Origin: Paralvinella palmiformis
Taxonomy: Eukaryota > Annelida > Polychaeta > Terebellida > Alvinellidae
Assembly: GCA_025642065.1 (NCBI GenBank)
Contig: JAODUP010000187.1
Location: 62,001 to 126,000 of the forward strand
Length of the DNA: 64,000 nt
Direction of reading: 5' to 3'
Shown: positions 1 through 12,009 of the stretch, one piece after another
Numbering within the stretch: position 1 is the first letter of the stretch
Layout: each line of letters starts with the position of its first letter
Program-made: the position numbers and the translations under genes
Notes under the pieces: model-generated
Seen by the model: the letters and a program-made list of their open reading frames with translations, nothing else
Databases searched by the model: none
What the model was told of the DNA's origin: nothing

Positions 1-236
1 ATATTGATAACGTGTCTATTACAATTCCCAAATTGGTGATTTATTTCCAATAACATGTAATTTTTTCGGGCAAAAATAAACTGTCAACTTTCCCCATACA
101 AATAATCTTATCTATTAGTAGAAGTAATTCTATGTTATATGTAATATAACTGAAACTGCTACGATAACTTCTGTGAATCCCCCAAAAGGTAAATTTACAA
201 ACAATTAGTGAATTACTCTTCTTGTTCCATGTGGGC

Positions 237-425
237 GCCTCCGTGGTCTAGCGGTAGCGTGCTGGACCACAGATTACTACCACCCGTGTTCGAATCCCGG
301 TGTGGGCATATCTGAAGGTTGTTTCGTCTTTCACTTGGCCTCATTACCTTTGGAGGTCGCTCGGCCCAATTAGCTTACCTTGTGCACAAAAGTGGCTGTA
401 AAACATCAATCATCATCATCTTCTT
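237..425 (+). repeat. tRNA-derived SINE with CAT-repeat tail
   Basis: A tRNA-like head carries an A-box-like stretch (TGGTCTAGCGG) and a B-box-like stretch (TGTTCGAATCC) at normal tRNA spacing. A tRNA-unrelated body follows and ends in TCATCATCATC. Partial copies with the same body phrases (TCTGAAGGTTGTTTC, GGAGGTCGCTCG, CAAAAGTGGC) occur near 24005-24165 and 32231-32375, so this is a dispersed family. The body and tail make it a SINE rather than a functional tRNA gene. It lies just upstream of the first visible CDKAL1 exon, in an intron. Confidence 0.75.
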
Positions 426-552
426 GTTCCATGTTACTACATGGCTTCACTGACCCACAAACCACAGAAGATGCGTCATAGAAATTGTCTATAAATAAAA
501 AAAATTCCTTATTTATCATTTAATTTGAACTCATTTATATTTACTTCTACAG

Positions 553-688
553 GACTTTGTTGACACACTACAGCTAGTAAGAGATTATAAATTTCCAAGT
601 CTATTTATAAACCAGTTCTTTCCAAGACCTGGTACTCCTGCTGCAAAAATGCAGAAAGTTCCAACGCAAGAGGTATTAAAACGTTTAG

Positions 689-719
<31 letters not shown>

Positions 720-2099
720 CTGGGTGAGAGAATTGGTGATGTTCATTGTGATGCTGCTTTTACTAGTGATGATTGTGGTATTATTATTGGTGATGATGAT
801 GATGATGACGATGATGCATTTTATGCCATTAGGTGAAGAAAAGAACCAGATTGATAACAGAGTTATTTCACTCATATCGTCCGTATGATGACAAGGTAAG
901 GAAGTGATAATTTTAATTCTTATTTTGTTTTACAGATTATTTTGTCACTTTCAGTATATGCTCTTATTGATAATTCTTAATTAATATATTGATATAATTT
1001 GTTTTTTAATAAATCAAATGTTTTCAGTATTATCATTACGCCTTAGCAGAACATTAAACAGTATATCAAAATATATGACTAACTGTGGCAAATCTGACTC
1101 AGCTCTTGACCTAGTTAACTGGTCATGCGTGATATTTGTCGCAGGGATAAATAATGAATCTTCTGTTATTTTCATTGTAAAGAATTATTTTCACATTTTT
1201 TTATTATATAATTAGTTGTATTAGTTATAATGTAATATACTTACCCCGTTGTGTTATTGTATTAGGTTGGACGTCGTCAAAATGTACTTGTTACTGAAGT
1301 GTCACATGATAAACAATACTTTGTAGCCCATAATAAATGTTATGATCAGGTTAGTATGATGTCATCTTGTCTTGTTTTATGTCATTTTATGATTGATATA
1401 TCATAAATCATTACATAAAACAACTTGATTAAATTAAATATCTCACTCTATCTGTCTGTGTGTGTGTGTGTGTGTGTATGTGTGTCTGTTCTTCATTTTT
1501 ACACAAACTCCTGAACCTGTACACAAACATCTAATATACAATAATAGTTGTTTATTTTATACAACAGAATGTAATATCCTATACACCGACTTCATCCATA
1601 ATTTTGTAGCACACTGGCATGGAGATCTTCAGATGATGGGATTAAATCCCAATGTTGTTTGTGTCCATGAGGTGTTACGTTCATTAATAGAAGCCTTCAG
1701 ATTGATGATCTGTTTTCCTTAGTTGAGACTAGTTATCAAGCCAAGCCAAAGCAATCATTCCATTACTCACTCAAAGGAATCTTCTATAAATTACAGGTGT
1801 TGGTACCGATGGATGATAACTTGATGGGTAGAATGATAGAAGTTGATATTACGTCAGCTGGTAAACATTACCTAATGAGTCAGCTAACATTGGGTGGGTC
1901 TGTCACAAGACCGTCTAATGTTCCACCCCCACTGATTAAAGGTAGAGTTTCAGGCCAACAGTTTACTACAACAGAACACCACCAGGTGTCAGCACCAGAT
2001 GATTACCCTGCTCATCCATTATGGGTTCAGCTCACTGTGGTTGCCGTCATAACAGCATTATTAATTAAAATAATAATAAGTGTTTTTATGCCAGCATAG
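553..2099 (+). CDS. CDKAL1: CDKAL1, threonylcarbamoyladenosine tRNA methylthiotransferase, C-terminal exons (partial)
   Basis: Four exons are visible: 553-672, 833-895, 1266-1349 and 1797-2099 (TAG). All are phase 0 with GT-AG borders and give the last 189 residues. The family is a radical-SAM enzyme that adds the 2-methylthio group to t6A37 of tRNA-Lys(UUU) and is anchored in the ER by a C-terminal helix. The first exon holds the end of the radical-SAM domain, with the conserved stretch [16 protein letters not shown]. Exons 2-3 read KKRTR...[10 protein letters not shown] and then [20 protein letters not shown], which enters the TRAM RNA-binding domain; exon 4 continues it with [18 protein letters not shown]. 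The product ends in a hydrophobic anchor, [18 protein letters not shown]. The CxxxCxxC iron-sulphur motif and N-terminus lie upstream of the window. Possible AATAAA signals are at 2249, 2412 and 2705. Confidence 0.92.
690..719. repeat. (GT)n microsatellite at a CDKAL1 donor site
   Basis: A GT dinucleotide run starts about 17 bases after the splice donor at 673, in the short intron 673-832. It is followed by a GATGAT run reaching to the next acceptor region. The intron therefore consists largely of simple sequence. Confidence 0.85.
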
Positions 2100-2158
2100 T
2101 ATAAAATACATGAAACAACAGGGTAGCCTGTGATTGTTTATGTATATTTATGTGATTG

Positions 2159-2197
<39 letters not shown>

Positions 2198-2305
2198 CCA
2201 TGATGTTCTGGTCTTCCAGCATATTCTTATTAACTATCTACTCTACAGAATAAATTTTGAAAGTTTGAATCTCAGTATTATACTGGTATCATGCTATTGA
2301 TCTCA

Positions 2306-2351
<46 letters not shown>

Positions 2352-3628
2352 TTAATATAATCTGTAGAGAGTTGTGTTCAAAAATTTAATTAAAATCACT
2401 TGAATCTATTCAATAAACATATTTGATATATTTGTATTAGATCAAGTTTTGCATTTGAGAATGGCATTTATCAAGAGATGGTTGAATGTTTATATGTCCT
2501 AATGGAAGACATTATGTTTGTTATTAATAGTTTATCTGATTTCTATGTAATGAAACCAAAGAACTTCGTACCATTTCTGTTATTAACCACATACCATTAA
2601 TACTGAACTTTGTTTGTGTTCTAGAAGAAAAATCAGTAATTGGTCAATATTTATTGTACATTTTAATTCCTTTCACTTTTTCAATGATCTATGTACTGTT
2701 AAATAATAAAAGGATGCATTTAGGTACTGGATAGCAGCACTTGTATTATCTGGTGTGTGTGTGTGTGTGTGTGTTACCCACTCCACATCCACTATTTATT
2801 TGTATAGAGTAAGGAACTGATTCAATTCATGCCATAGTTGACATATATATAGAATGCTCTTCCTTCATCATAAGACATAACCATATTCTACCCAGCAGCA
2901 GACGATTAACAGAGTTCGTCATTTCTGTAAACATTTCTACATCAGGTTTTATCAATATCGTCTCCACATTGTATAAATAGCCATTAATCAGAATATCAGA
3001 CGATATTGTGACGCTGACACATTATTTATTACTGAGCGATAATTAGGTCTTTAGATTTTATTCTTCATTTATGGATCAACAAGCAGGAATGATCTGAGCA
3101 GGATGCGGGTGTTTACAACTTAGACAGGTTCGTCTGTGTTATTATGGTTTTTTATTTACATATAATATTGATATATCTGTGTGAATCACCTTTATGTGTG
3201 TCATAAAACTTCTATCCTCCGTTGTGTGCGCGTGCGTGCGTGCGTGTTTGTGTGTGTGTGTGTGTGTTGGACGGCTCTTGGGCATACTGCTTCCTTACAG
3301 TTGCTCTCCGTCTAAAGCAGTAAACACAACAGTGAGTTCATTCACCTAGAAAAACGTCATGTGATACCACAACACGTAATGTATCTCTCCCTCCCACACA
3401 CACACAGAGAGAGAGAGAGATATGACAGCGAACCGTAAATGAACAAAAGAAAACATCAGTTATTTATAAACAGCACGATGTTATATCGAGCCGTGATAGT
3501 TTAGTTAGTTTGAGTGATGGACTCGTAGCCGAACGGTCGCGGGTTAACGGCTGCTTCCGGTGAATATTGCCATACTCGGTCACAACTTGATTGTTGTTTC
3601 TATTGCCACAGTAAGTCCTTAGAGCATA
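2100..3628. other. Intergenic / CDKAL1 3' UTR with (AT)n and (GT)n runs
   Basis: No coding exon is visible. It holds (AT)n runs at about 2165-2193 and 2309-2348, a (GT)n run at 2754-2774, a mixed GTGC/GT run at 3222-3267 and a CA/GA run at 3398-3420. The first part is probably the CDKAL1 3' UTR. Near 3510-3560 a short stretch (GGACTCGTAGCCGAACGG) looks weakly tRNA-related but is too degraded to call. Confidence 0.6.
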
Positions 3629-6600
3629 ATGACGGATAATCAGTGCTCGGAGAGCGTACAGATGGATTACGTCGGCGCCTCGACGGATGGCTTTAACGTG
3701 AAGACTGCTGTCACTATACAGCCATCGTCATCGTTTACGCTGTCCATCATCACATCATCAATCATCATCATCATTCTACAGTTTGGACACGCTATCGGTC
3801 TACTATATGTTGATTATCTGTTGATCATCAATCTTGACCTCGATTATAACCCCATCATCTACCTGGAGGCCACACCCTCTTTCTTGATGCTGATGTTACT
3901 CTTTCTGCCATTTCTCTTCTATAACAAATGGAGGTCGTGGCTGTTGGCTGGTCAGACTGATGTTGATGTAAGGCCAGGTATCATCATTATGGCGTTTGTG
4001 TTCAGCGTGTAAGTAAGTAGAAGACTATAGTCTTAATTTCGTGAGTCAGGCAGTCGGTCGGTCAGTCGGTTCGGTCTGTATCGGCAAACGTTGGTATAAC
4101 AATCGCGCTAGTTCTTTATGTGTCAGTAAACCAGCTGTTACCAAAATAATGATCTAATCGCATTGTATGTTGGGTGTAAGCGCTGTAGGCCGACACACAC
4201 ATACACACACGCGCGTACAGTAAGACACTAATTAAAATGAACCTTTAATTATCTCTCAAAATGATAAATTCATAGCTATTCTTCAAGGTCAAAGGTAATT
4301 AGATTTACGCTGGTTGGCCATCAGCTGACTTTCTATGGCACATGCGGAGTAGCTATGGACAACGTGACTGGTAGCTGTTAGGAAATGTACCAGTAATGGC
4401 ATGGCGACCACCAGTACTTCATGTGGTAACTGCAATCACACAAATCTTTGACTCTAATATTAACCAGTCAAAATAAAATACACATCAAAATTACAGAACT
4501 AATTTGATATATATTAAATATTTACTAAACATCTCCAGAATGAGCTACAAATCTTGCTTCTTCCAAAACATTGAACATATTAATATCAGAAAATATGGTT
4601 TTATATTTATTACCTGATTCCTAAATACCATAACATATTTAATTGCATCTGCTTTCAGGACAGGCTGTTCATTAACTGAAAAATAACAGTTTTAATTTGT
4701 ACATTTGCACACATCACCCATACACAGACAGAGAGATGCTTTCTATAGAAATATGTTGCTGGTTATTGATGTATCTTTATAATATTAATAATAAGAGATA
4801 TTTTATTATTTTCTGTTTACTAACAGAGGACTGAACATCTTGGCATACACGGTACAAGTAGTCCTTATTGTAGTCCAGTTATATAGCCGTCACCTTGCCA
4901 GACTTCCATCAGGTAACAGGTGTAGCTGTTATCAAAGTGACTCGTCTTATTTGACCAGTAACATTTCTCTAGATAATTTCTACAAGTGTATGTGTTACGT
5001 GCCAGCCTTGCCAGAATATGCGAGGAAATTTCCATTACTCACAGGTATACAAACTACGTGATATCTACGTCTATTGATCTTCCAAAAATTGCTTTTTATT
5101 GTCACACATTTATAACCTTTACGTACTTGAGCCAAACGTTATGATAAAGTTCTTATTTACCGTTCAACAAGAGGAAACATTTCATCTGTTTTTGTACTTA
5201 ATGTGTACTTTGGTGATAAATATTAACTTAACTGTGCTATGAGATTTTCAATATTAACTGAGTCAAACGTATTTATTATATTTATAGGTTTGGAAAGACT
5301 GCATAACGTTTCTGAACTTCTCTGAAAACTAGTAATCATAACGATTCATATAAGTTGCCATAAACGATCGCTGAATATTAATTTTATCTCCCAAAATTTA
5401 TCATATTTATCGTATGATTTTGGAGACAACGATAATATTTAATTCAATCGATAATATTTAAAATTTACAAATTTCCTTCATTATAAACAACGTAACCATA
5501 ATAACAAGTTGATGCACAAATCGATATTCTTAAACTAATTTTTATATTATTATTATTATTATTTAGATAATTTAGACAACTTGACTCCAGACACAATAGA
5601 AAAATATATTGGAGTTGAAGCAAAGGAGCCATTTACTGAAGTCGGAGTAATCAAATACGATAATGAAGATTCTTACCAATTAGCTTATACCAAACAGAGG
5701 TTCTCTGATCCATATATCCTGGTACAGTCAGATAATTATAGTATAAACATCTTATCTTCTAAAAGATGACAGTAGACGGCTGTTATGTTGTATTATTTTT
5801 TAAATAAGAATATATAAGTTACAGTTAATCTGTATAATCAGGTAATACGTATATTTAACCTGAAATTTTCAGGTAATTTATATTATATCTCAGTTAGCAA
5901 TAGACATATTATCAGGTAATATACATATTGCCTGATTATACAGATTAACTATAACATAAATACACAAAATAACTGTTATACGACTAATTTTATTATATAA
6001 CTCTCGTGTATCTATAACATATGAATTTTTATGTGGAATAATATTACTATAAGTAGGAGCAATAATGATAATAATTTTAACAGACATATTATAATCAACT
6101 CTCGAATAATTGGAAATTGAACCCCCCCCCCAAAGCGTGATAAATTGTCATATAATGATGTCATCTAAGTAATACCTATATTAAGAGAAGAAAAAAGAAA
6201 GTTTTGTTGATAATTCAATTAATTCTAAAACTTTAGCGTAAACTTTTAATAACATAAGCATGTTGCTATTTAAACACACTAATTACTGGTTATATTATTT
6301 GATGAAACACCTTGATTTATAGGAAATATTTTTCGGGAGTAGAACGATTTATCGGCTTAAAACAAACTGAGAATTCTAAATTTATCAGCTCAAATCCCAA
6401 AATATATCGTTAAAGTTTGATAACAAAAATAATAGATCGATTTATTGACTGATTTAATAACTAAATAAAATCACAAAATTGCTACGAAATTCAATTGTTC
6501 AGGTTTAATACCAAAGATCCCCCCATAATCCATTTGTTAATAAGAGAAGTTTTGTTGTATCTGGGAGCTATTCAGTTCTTCGAGAGTTGGTTCCAGTGAT

Positions 6601-7730
6601 CCAGAACAGTTACGTCATGGCGTGTATGATATATGTAAATATGATTCCAATGCTTTTTTATCGGTAACATGCACGTGACAGGTTACCACCATCTTGATGT
6701 GTAATTTGATCATACTTGCCGTGAGAATGCCGCTCTGGATTAAACTAAAGGAACTTTGGACCGAAAGTGAGAAACATTTTTTGGCGAAGAAGATCAAAGC
6801 TTCTAGTGGTTGTGTACAGGAAGGAGATATCTCTTTGAAGTCGTGTATCATATCTGCTTGTGAAGTAACCCGGAAATTAGCAACTCTCGACAAAACTTAT
6901 CGCGAAAAGAAAATATCTAACATAAGTCTGATCAAAGATGAGTTTGCCTTCGCATTTCTTGAAGGTAAATATATTACAGTTAATTTCTTTAATCAAGTAA
7001 TAGGTGTATTACCTAACTGAGTTTTTGAGATAATATACAGATATTACCAGAAAATGTCAGGTAACATACAGATCACTTGATCATAATTATTAAATAGGAA
7101 TTGCGCTTTATCAAAGATAAATAATGTTTACTTAAGTTTTCGGTGTACAGCGCCACATAGCGGCTTGTATTGTCATATAAATTATGATTATCACTAAGAT
7201 GGGTCTTATCCTAACGTTGGTGAACTGTCATTTTTCCGATCTCAGGTGCGGATGCTTTCGGACTGTTTCTGGATATTATGGGTCATGCCTATGTAGATCC
7301 CCACAAGCCGATATTGGTGGCAGGTATCATCTTTATATGTATCGACATTTTGTTGTATAATTGGGATAATCTTTTATTGGTTATCCCTGTCTACGGTGAG
7401 AGGATTGCGAGCTATACTCGTGCTACATCAACCATCTTTATCAATGTTCCATTCTTTGCTATCAGATTGATCTTACTCTTGGACGAGGTAAGAACAATGT
7501 TTAATGTGAATCAATTTAACGGAGGTAAAACAGATATACTTATCACCTTTTTGTAGATGTTGTTGAGTAGCTGTTTTGATCGTTGTTTCTAGGGTATAAG
7601 AGGCTTTACCTTCTTGTTGCTCGTGTTGTTTTTGATGAAAGAGCTGACGGCTTTCGTATTGAGTGCCATCGACTTGGTGCAGATGGTGAGAGAAGACTGT
7701 AAAAATCGACGAGCAGCTAAGACGGTCTAA
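3629..7730 (+). CDS. TMEM26-like: TMEM26-like multi-pass membrane protein (complete, 6 exons, 471 aa)
   Basis: Exons are 3629-4008, 4827-5044, 5567-5721, 6682-6964, 7246-7487 and 7593-7730 (TAA); they sum to 1416 nt with every phase consistent. An in-frame TAG at 3620-3622 limits the start. Hydrophobic segments lie at about residues 38-62, 84-98, 117-147, 252-270, 367-385, 407-423 and 430-453. The loop at 148-250 has paired cysteines (CSC at 159-161, CMC at 181-183) and an NIS glycosylation sequon near 172. The pattern resembles vertebrate TMEM26: the ADAF...LD...HKP segment before a helix, then FINVPFFAIRLILLLDE followed by a final helix rich in F and L with a KE motif. TMEM26 has no established biochemical function, so none is assigned. 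The donor at 5722 (GTACAG) is weak; read-through would stop at 5767-5769. Confidence 0.7.
5823..5947. repeat. Fold-back inverted repeat in TMEM26-like intron 3
   Basis: The arm at 5823-5846 (AATCTGTATAATCAGG core) returns as its reverse complement at 5926-5947 (CCTGATTATACAGATT). A second near-palindrome, ACCTGAAATTTTCAGGT, lies inside at about 5859-5875. The insert is about 125 bp. It may be a small fold-back or MITE-type element; no clear target duplication was found. Confidence 0.6.
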
Positions 7731-7849
7731 TCTTGAACTTGATATCAGATAACATTACACGTCAAATATTTACGTGCATCTCAGTGTGTCGCTTTCTCAC
7801 GAATAGTTGAAATTTTTCATCGTTTTTAATTGTAATATGATATATCTAT

Positions 7850-7855
7850 AATAAA
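7850..7855 (+). promoter_or_regulatory. Polyadenylation signal AATAAA for the TMEM26-like gene
   Basis: A canonical AATAAA lies 120 nt after the stop codon at 7728-7730. It is the first good signal downstream, giving a short 3' UTR. Confidence 0.55.
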
Positions 7856-8329
7856 TAATGTTTGTATAAATTACGAGTTTCCGTTTACACACGTTTGTAC
7901 ACAAACAGAAATAGACCTCGACTTTGTTTTCAGTTGAGTCCTGATCTGGATGATTGCAGGCAGATATTTGGCGATTCTTTTGTGATGTTTGACGAATGTC
8001 TACGATTGTTCTTCCACCACTCGGGCTCTCCATATTGACATTCGCAGTCATCGTATCTTCGCAGACCGCTTTGATGTGCGACTCATTACTCGTACCTGAC
8101 ACAACTCGAACTAAGTGATGTATGATGATGATGGTGATGATGATGATGATATCGGCTTCTTCACGACGCTTTGGAGAGTGGAATTGTTCCATTGTTGTAC
8201 TGATGTAGGATGTTTTCAGGTGTCCAACAGTTTGTTTTGGTTGTCATTAAGGGGTTTTATCAGATACTGACAGATCAAGTCGGATCAATTTTATCTACAC
8301 TGATTGTCAGATCTGCTAGACCTAGTCGT
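7856..8329. other. Intergenic stretch, possible decayed 3' part of the neighbouring repetitive gene
   Basis: No clear exon is visible. The minus strand stays open over 7797-8192, but part of that frame is a poly-isoleucine reading of a GAT repeat at 8117-8150. The segment about 7930-8090 could be a diverged C-terminal remnant of the minus-strand element at 8330-9800; I cannot align it with confidence. Confidence 0.35.
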
Positions 8330-9800
8330 TTACTTTATGTTGGTGTTGATGTACCTGTCAAAAATCAGGTATGTGTCACAACGGTCCGGGTGGTACCTTA
8401 TCTGCCCTATAAGTCCTCCATACTCGTGACCATACCGCATAAATATAAACGCTATAACCATGTCGGACCAGATGCCGTTCCATATGTCTAGCTTGTGGCG
8501 CATGACGTGTCCTTCCACCAGGAACTCTTGGAGAAGATCGTATGACAGATGCTCCACGGATCCCAGAGGGTATAGACCATACATGTGGATAAATATAACA
8601 TTGTTGGTATATACTATATAGATGGCGATACACATAATTATGTTTGTAAAAATGCATGAAACAATTGAAATTGTTCAATATTTAAACAAATCTAGCGTAA
8701 TTGCAATGACCGGAAGCAAAGAAGTAGTGATTGATCTTTGTAACAGCCCACGTGTGGAGAGACCACACCACACTGCCTCTAGATTGGAAATACAATCATG
8801 AGGAGTACTGGCTTGATCAAATCATCAATCCACAACGTTGCTGTTCTGCTCCGGTTGGCTTTGTCATCGACGACAGCAATTGACCACAGAAGTTCCCTAA
8901 CCACCATGCCCAAGGCTCTCACCTTTTGCGTAAACTTCTTGCCCTTCAGCATCTTTGGGACATAACCAGAGGTTATTTGTACGATTCCAGTCAATCCTGT
9001 GTTCCTGATAAGAGTTGCCACGGTCCGACGAAACTCGTTAAAAAGTCCATTCCTCCTAATCACGGCACAAAGTTTGTGTTTGGATAGACTCATGTGACAG
9101 TTATTTGTAAACACAGTGGTAATACGCTGGACTTCTATAGCATGACAGACATAATGGTGTCTGGATCTGAAAGGGTTATGTCTATCAATGAGGTGTATAT
9201 GGTCTTCTTTACGGGTTTGGTAGAATGTCTCTAGCTTCGTGCAAGAATAATATTGAATCCATTATACTCAATAGTTCAACAAGGATTGTCTATTACCTCT
9301 CCCAAGAAGTGATAGTCGATGTCATATGTCCTGAAGACAGACACTTACTGGGATGCTATTACTATCAATGATGGTATGATGCGTCCGCAAAAGTCATCTT
9401 TCGAGATGCGTCTGATTACAAGAACATTGGACGGATGCCCTTCGATCTTTTCTGATGTACCATCCTCAGTCAGTCGTGTCAAAATGAAGCTAAGAGAATG
9501 GGGAGAGCGAAGACAATTAGGGGAAGATACGTTGGCATCGTAGTTGTCTGCTACCCGTTGATTTAAGCCGCTGTTGATGTTGAACAAACATCTCATCTGT
9601 GTTTTGTGTGATGAAGCATGTACCGCTGACGTCTTAAAACTCAGTATTTCATCAAATGATCCACATATGCCAAAGACATGACATTCATCTATCAGAAACA
9701 AACCAAGAGCAATCTGAAGACTGGTTACTTTATTGGGGACACAATTCATGACAATATTTCCAATAAGAAGAACTTGGTTGCCGTCAACTAAAAGTGCTAC
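8330..9800 (-). pseudogene. Decayed copy of an uncharacterised multi-copy invertebrate protein family
   Basis: Read on the minus strand, several open blocks run in family order but in different frames. About 9800-9345 gives IALGLFLIDECHVFGICGSF and then RVADNYDANVSS. About 9343-9295 gives TYDIDYHFLG. About 9235-8779 gives TGIVQITSGYVPKMLKGKKF. About 8745-8690 gives INHYFFASGHCNYARF, ending at an in-frame stop. About 8635-8330 gives GLYPLGSVEHLSYDLLQEFL and then SDMVIAFIFMRYGHEYGGLI. From memory, proteins with this series of motifs (an 'A-D-N-x-D' block, a 'YF-ASGH-x-NYA' block, then 'SD-x-x-I-E-x-x-FMRYG...GGLIG') occur in many copies in mollusc and cnidarian genomes without a known function. 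Stops and frame changes show this copy is broken. Its mobility and mechanism are unknown. Confidence 0.6.
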
Positions 9801-11114
9801 CCAGAGATTTGCCAGAGTTCATTTACTGCCTTTCCAGCCATTTCTTTCGATATTCGTCAATTTCGTGTTGTGTAAGTATTGTATGACTTCCTCAGTTTTG
9901 GGGTATTTTGTATGATGTCCGTCACGATGTGTTTCATTATTATTGTAATCAATGACCTTGAAAACGTTAGGATAACCAACAACAACAACAACAACAACGA
10001 TGAGCTTCTATTTGACTTAGAAACGAAGATATTGCCCAACATATTTTTTTTCAGCTATCGTTGGCGGCCATTTTGTTTTTCGCCTCAAAAATATTACCCA
10101 AGAATCCTCATCTGATACTCGACTGATTCTAATTCAGGATTGCTCAGAGATGATAAATTAATTGAAAAAACTAACTTCAGAATAACGCCACTCCGTACTT
10201 TATCAGACTATTTACATTTATTTACTCAAGTCATTATCTTCTATAGTTTTTGATAAATCAGAGAAATATAATATTAAGTCAGATTAAGTACAGTATCCCG
10301 AGAACAAAGTTAAATATGTTACGATAATGATAAGAAAATACCAGAATTAAAATTAAACATTTTAGTAAACAATCATGATTTTATTGTTTATTAATATGAT
10401 AGATCTATCTTATTTATAATTTGGTTTCTCGCCAAGGAGCTGTACAATCGAGCCACGTCATCAACTACCGTGGGAGTATACTGTTTGTATCCGCCACTTA
10501 TTGATTCATAATTCACGCAGTATTTCATTGCATCCTATCCTGGCAGCCCGGTGTTAGATTATAAATATATGGGTTGGCATGGGAGTGTGACGGGGTACGC
10601 TGTGAGAGTAAACAGATGGGATGGGGCTGAGGACAGGTTATAGGTCCACAGGGAAGACCGTCCTAGGCGAATCTGTGGTGACTAAATATAAACTCACAGA
10701 CAAATAAGATGATCACGAAACATTTCACAAACTCAATTATTACTAAGATTCAAATTCTCCCCCCACACATGGGAGTTTTCTACTTAAAGAAATACCACCA
10801 TCTAGACAAATTATGTTGACTGTCAATCAACTGTTAAGTTTCTGTTGTATTATTCCGGATCAATAACAAGAAGACAAATATTTAATTATTAGTCATAGTT
10901 TTATTATAACCTTCACGCCCCATTTTAATATTAAATTCAGTGAGACAACCGTATATCATCACATAGACAGCCAAAGACAACTTTCACTAAAAAACATTGG
11001 TAACAGACTTCTGAGTACACTGAAAAATGTCAAACGCCCAATCACTCGCACCATCTGAGAATTTAATGATAATTATAAGACGAAAGATACAATGTTTAGT
11101 GATGATCTTTGCTG
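9801..11114. other. Intergenic, no gene seen
   Basis: AT-rich sequence with an (AAC)n run at about 9978-9999. A GC-richer patch at 10430-10690 (around GGGTTGGCATGGGAGTGTGACG) reads like part of a dispersed repeat but was not matched to anything else in the window. No splice-bounded open frames with recognisable protein were found. Confidence 0.5.
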
Positions 11115-11886
11115 TCTATTATCAATATTAATAGACCATTGATCATCAATATTAATAGACCATTGATCATCAAAATTAATAGACCATTGATTATCAATAT
11201 TAATAGACCATTGATCATCAAAATTAATAGACCATTGATCATCAATATTAATAGACCATTGATTATCAATATTAATAGACCACTGATCATCAATATTAAT
11301 ACACCATTGATCATCAATATTAATAGACCATTGATCATCAAAATTAATAGACCACTGATCATCAATATTAATACACCATTGATTATCAATATTAATAGAC
11401 CATTGATCATCAATATTAATACACCATTGATCATCAATATTAATAGACCATTGATCATCAAAATTAATAGACCACTGATCATCAATATTAATACACCATT
11501 GATTATCAATATTAATAGACCATTGATCATCAATATTAATACACCATTGATCATCAATATTAATAGACCATTGATCATCAAAATTAATAGACCACTGATC
11601 ATCAATATTAATACACCATTGATTATCAATATTAATAGACCATTGATCATCAATATTAATAGACCATTGATCATCAATATTAATAGACCATTGATCATCA
11701 AAATTAATAGACCATTGATCATCAATATTAATACACCATTGATTATCAATATTAATAGACCATTGATCATCAATATTAATACACCATTGATCATCAATAT
11801 TAATACACCATTGATTATCAATATTAATAGACCATTGATCATCAATATTAATACACCATTGATTATCAATATTAATACACCATTGT
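11115..11886. repeat. 24-bp near-palindromic minisatellite with 120-bp higher-order periodicity
   Basis: About 32 head-to-tail copies of a 24-bp unit made of ATTGATCATCAATATTAA plus TAGACC. Variants are C/T in the loop of ATTGATNATCAAT, AATATT/AAAATT, AGACC/ACACC and CATTG/CACTG. The variants recur every five units: the blocks at 11341-11460 and 11461-11580 are identical base for base, and most of 11581-11700 agrees, giving a 120-bp higher-order unit. Because 24 is a multiple of three and the unit is close to self-complementary, both strands stay open for over 250 codons. These frames are repeat artefacts, not genes. Confidence 0.95.
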
Positions 11887-11973
11887 ATTATATTTGCTTG
11901 CCATGATTTTTTTCAATTTCTCATTGTATTAGTTTAAATTATATCTGTATGAAATATCATCATCATCATCATC

Positions 11974-12009
<36 letters not shown>

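Noticed and set aside
237..310. A functional tRNA gene
   Set aside because: The tRNA-like head continues into a SINE body with a repeated tail, and related copies occur elsewhere in the window.
8210..8491. Plus-strand open frame beginning MFSGVQQF
   Set aside because: It overlaps the better-supported minus-strand remnant of the repetitive family and has no motif of its own.
11096..11906. Open frames of about 260 codons on both strands
   Set aside because: They are readings of the 24-bp minisatellite, whose period is a multiple of three; there is no start context, splice site or protein-like composition.
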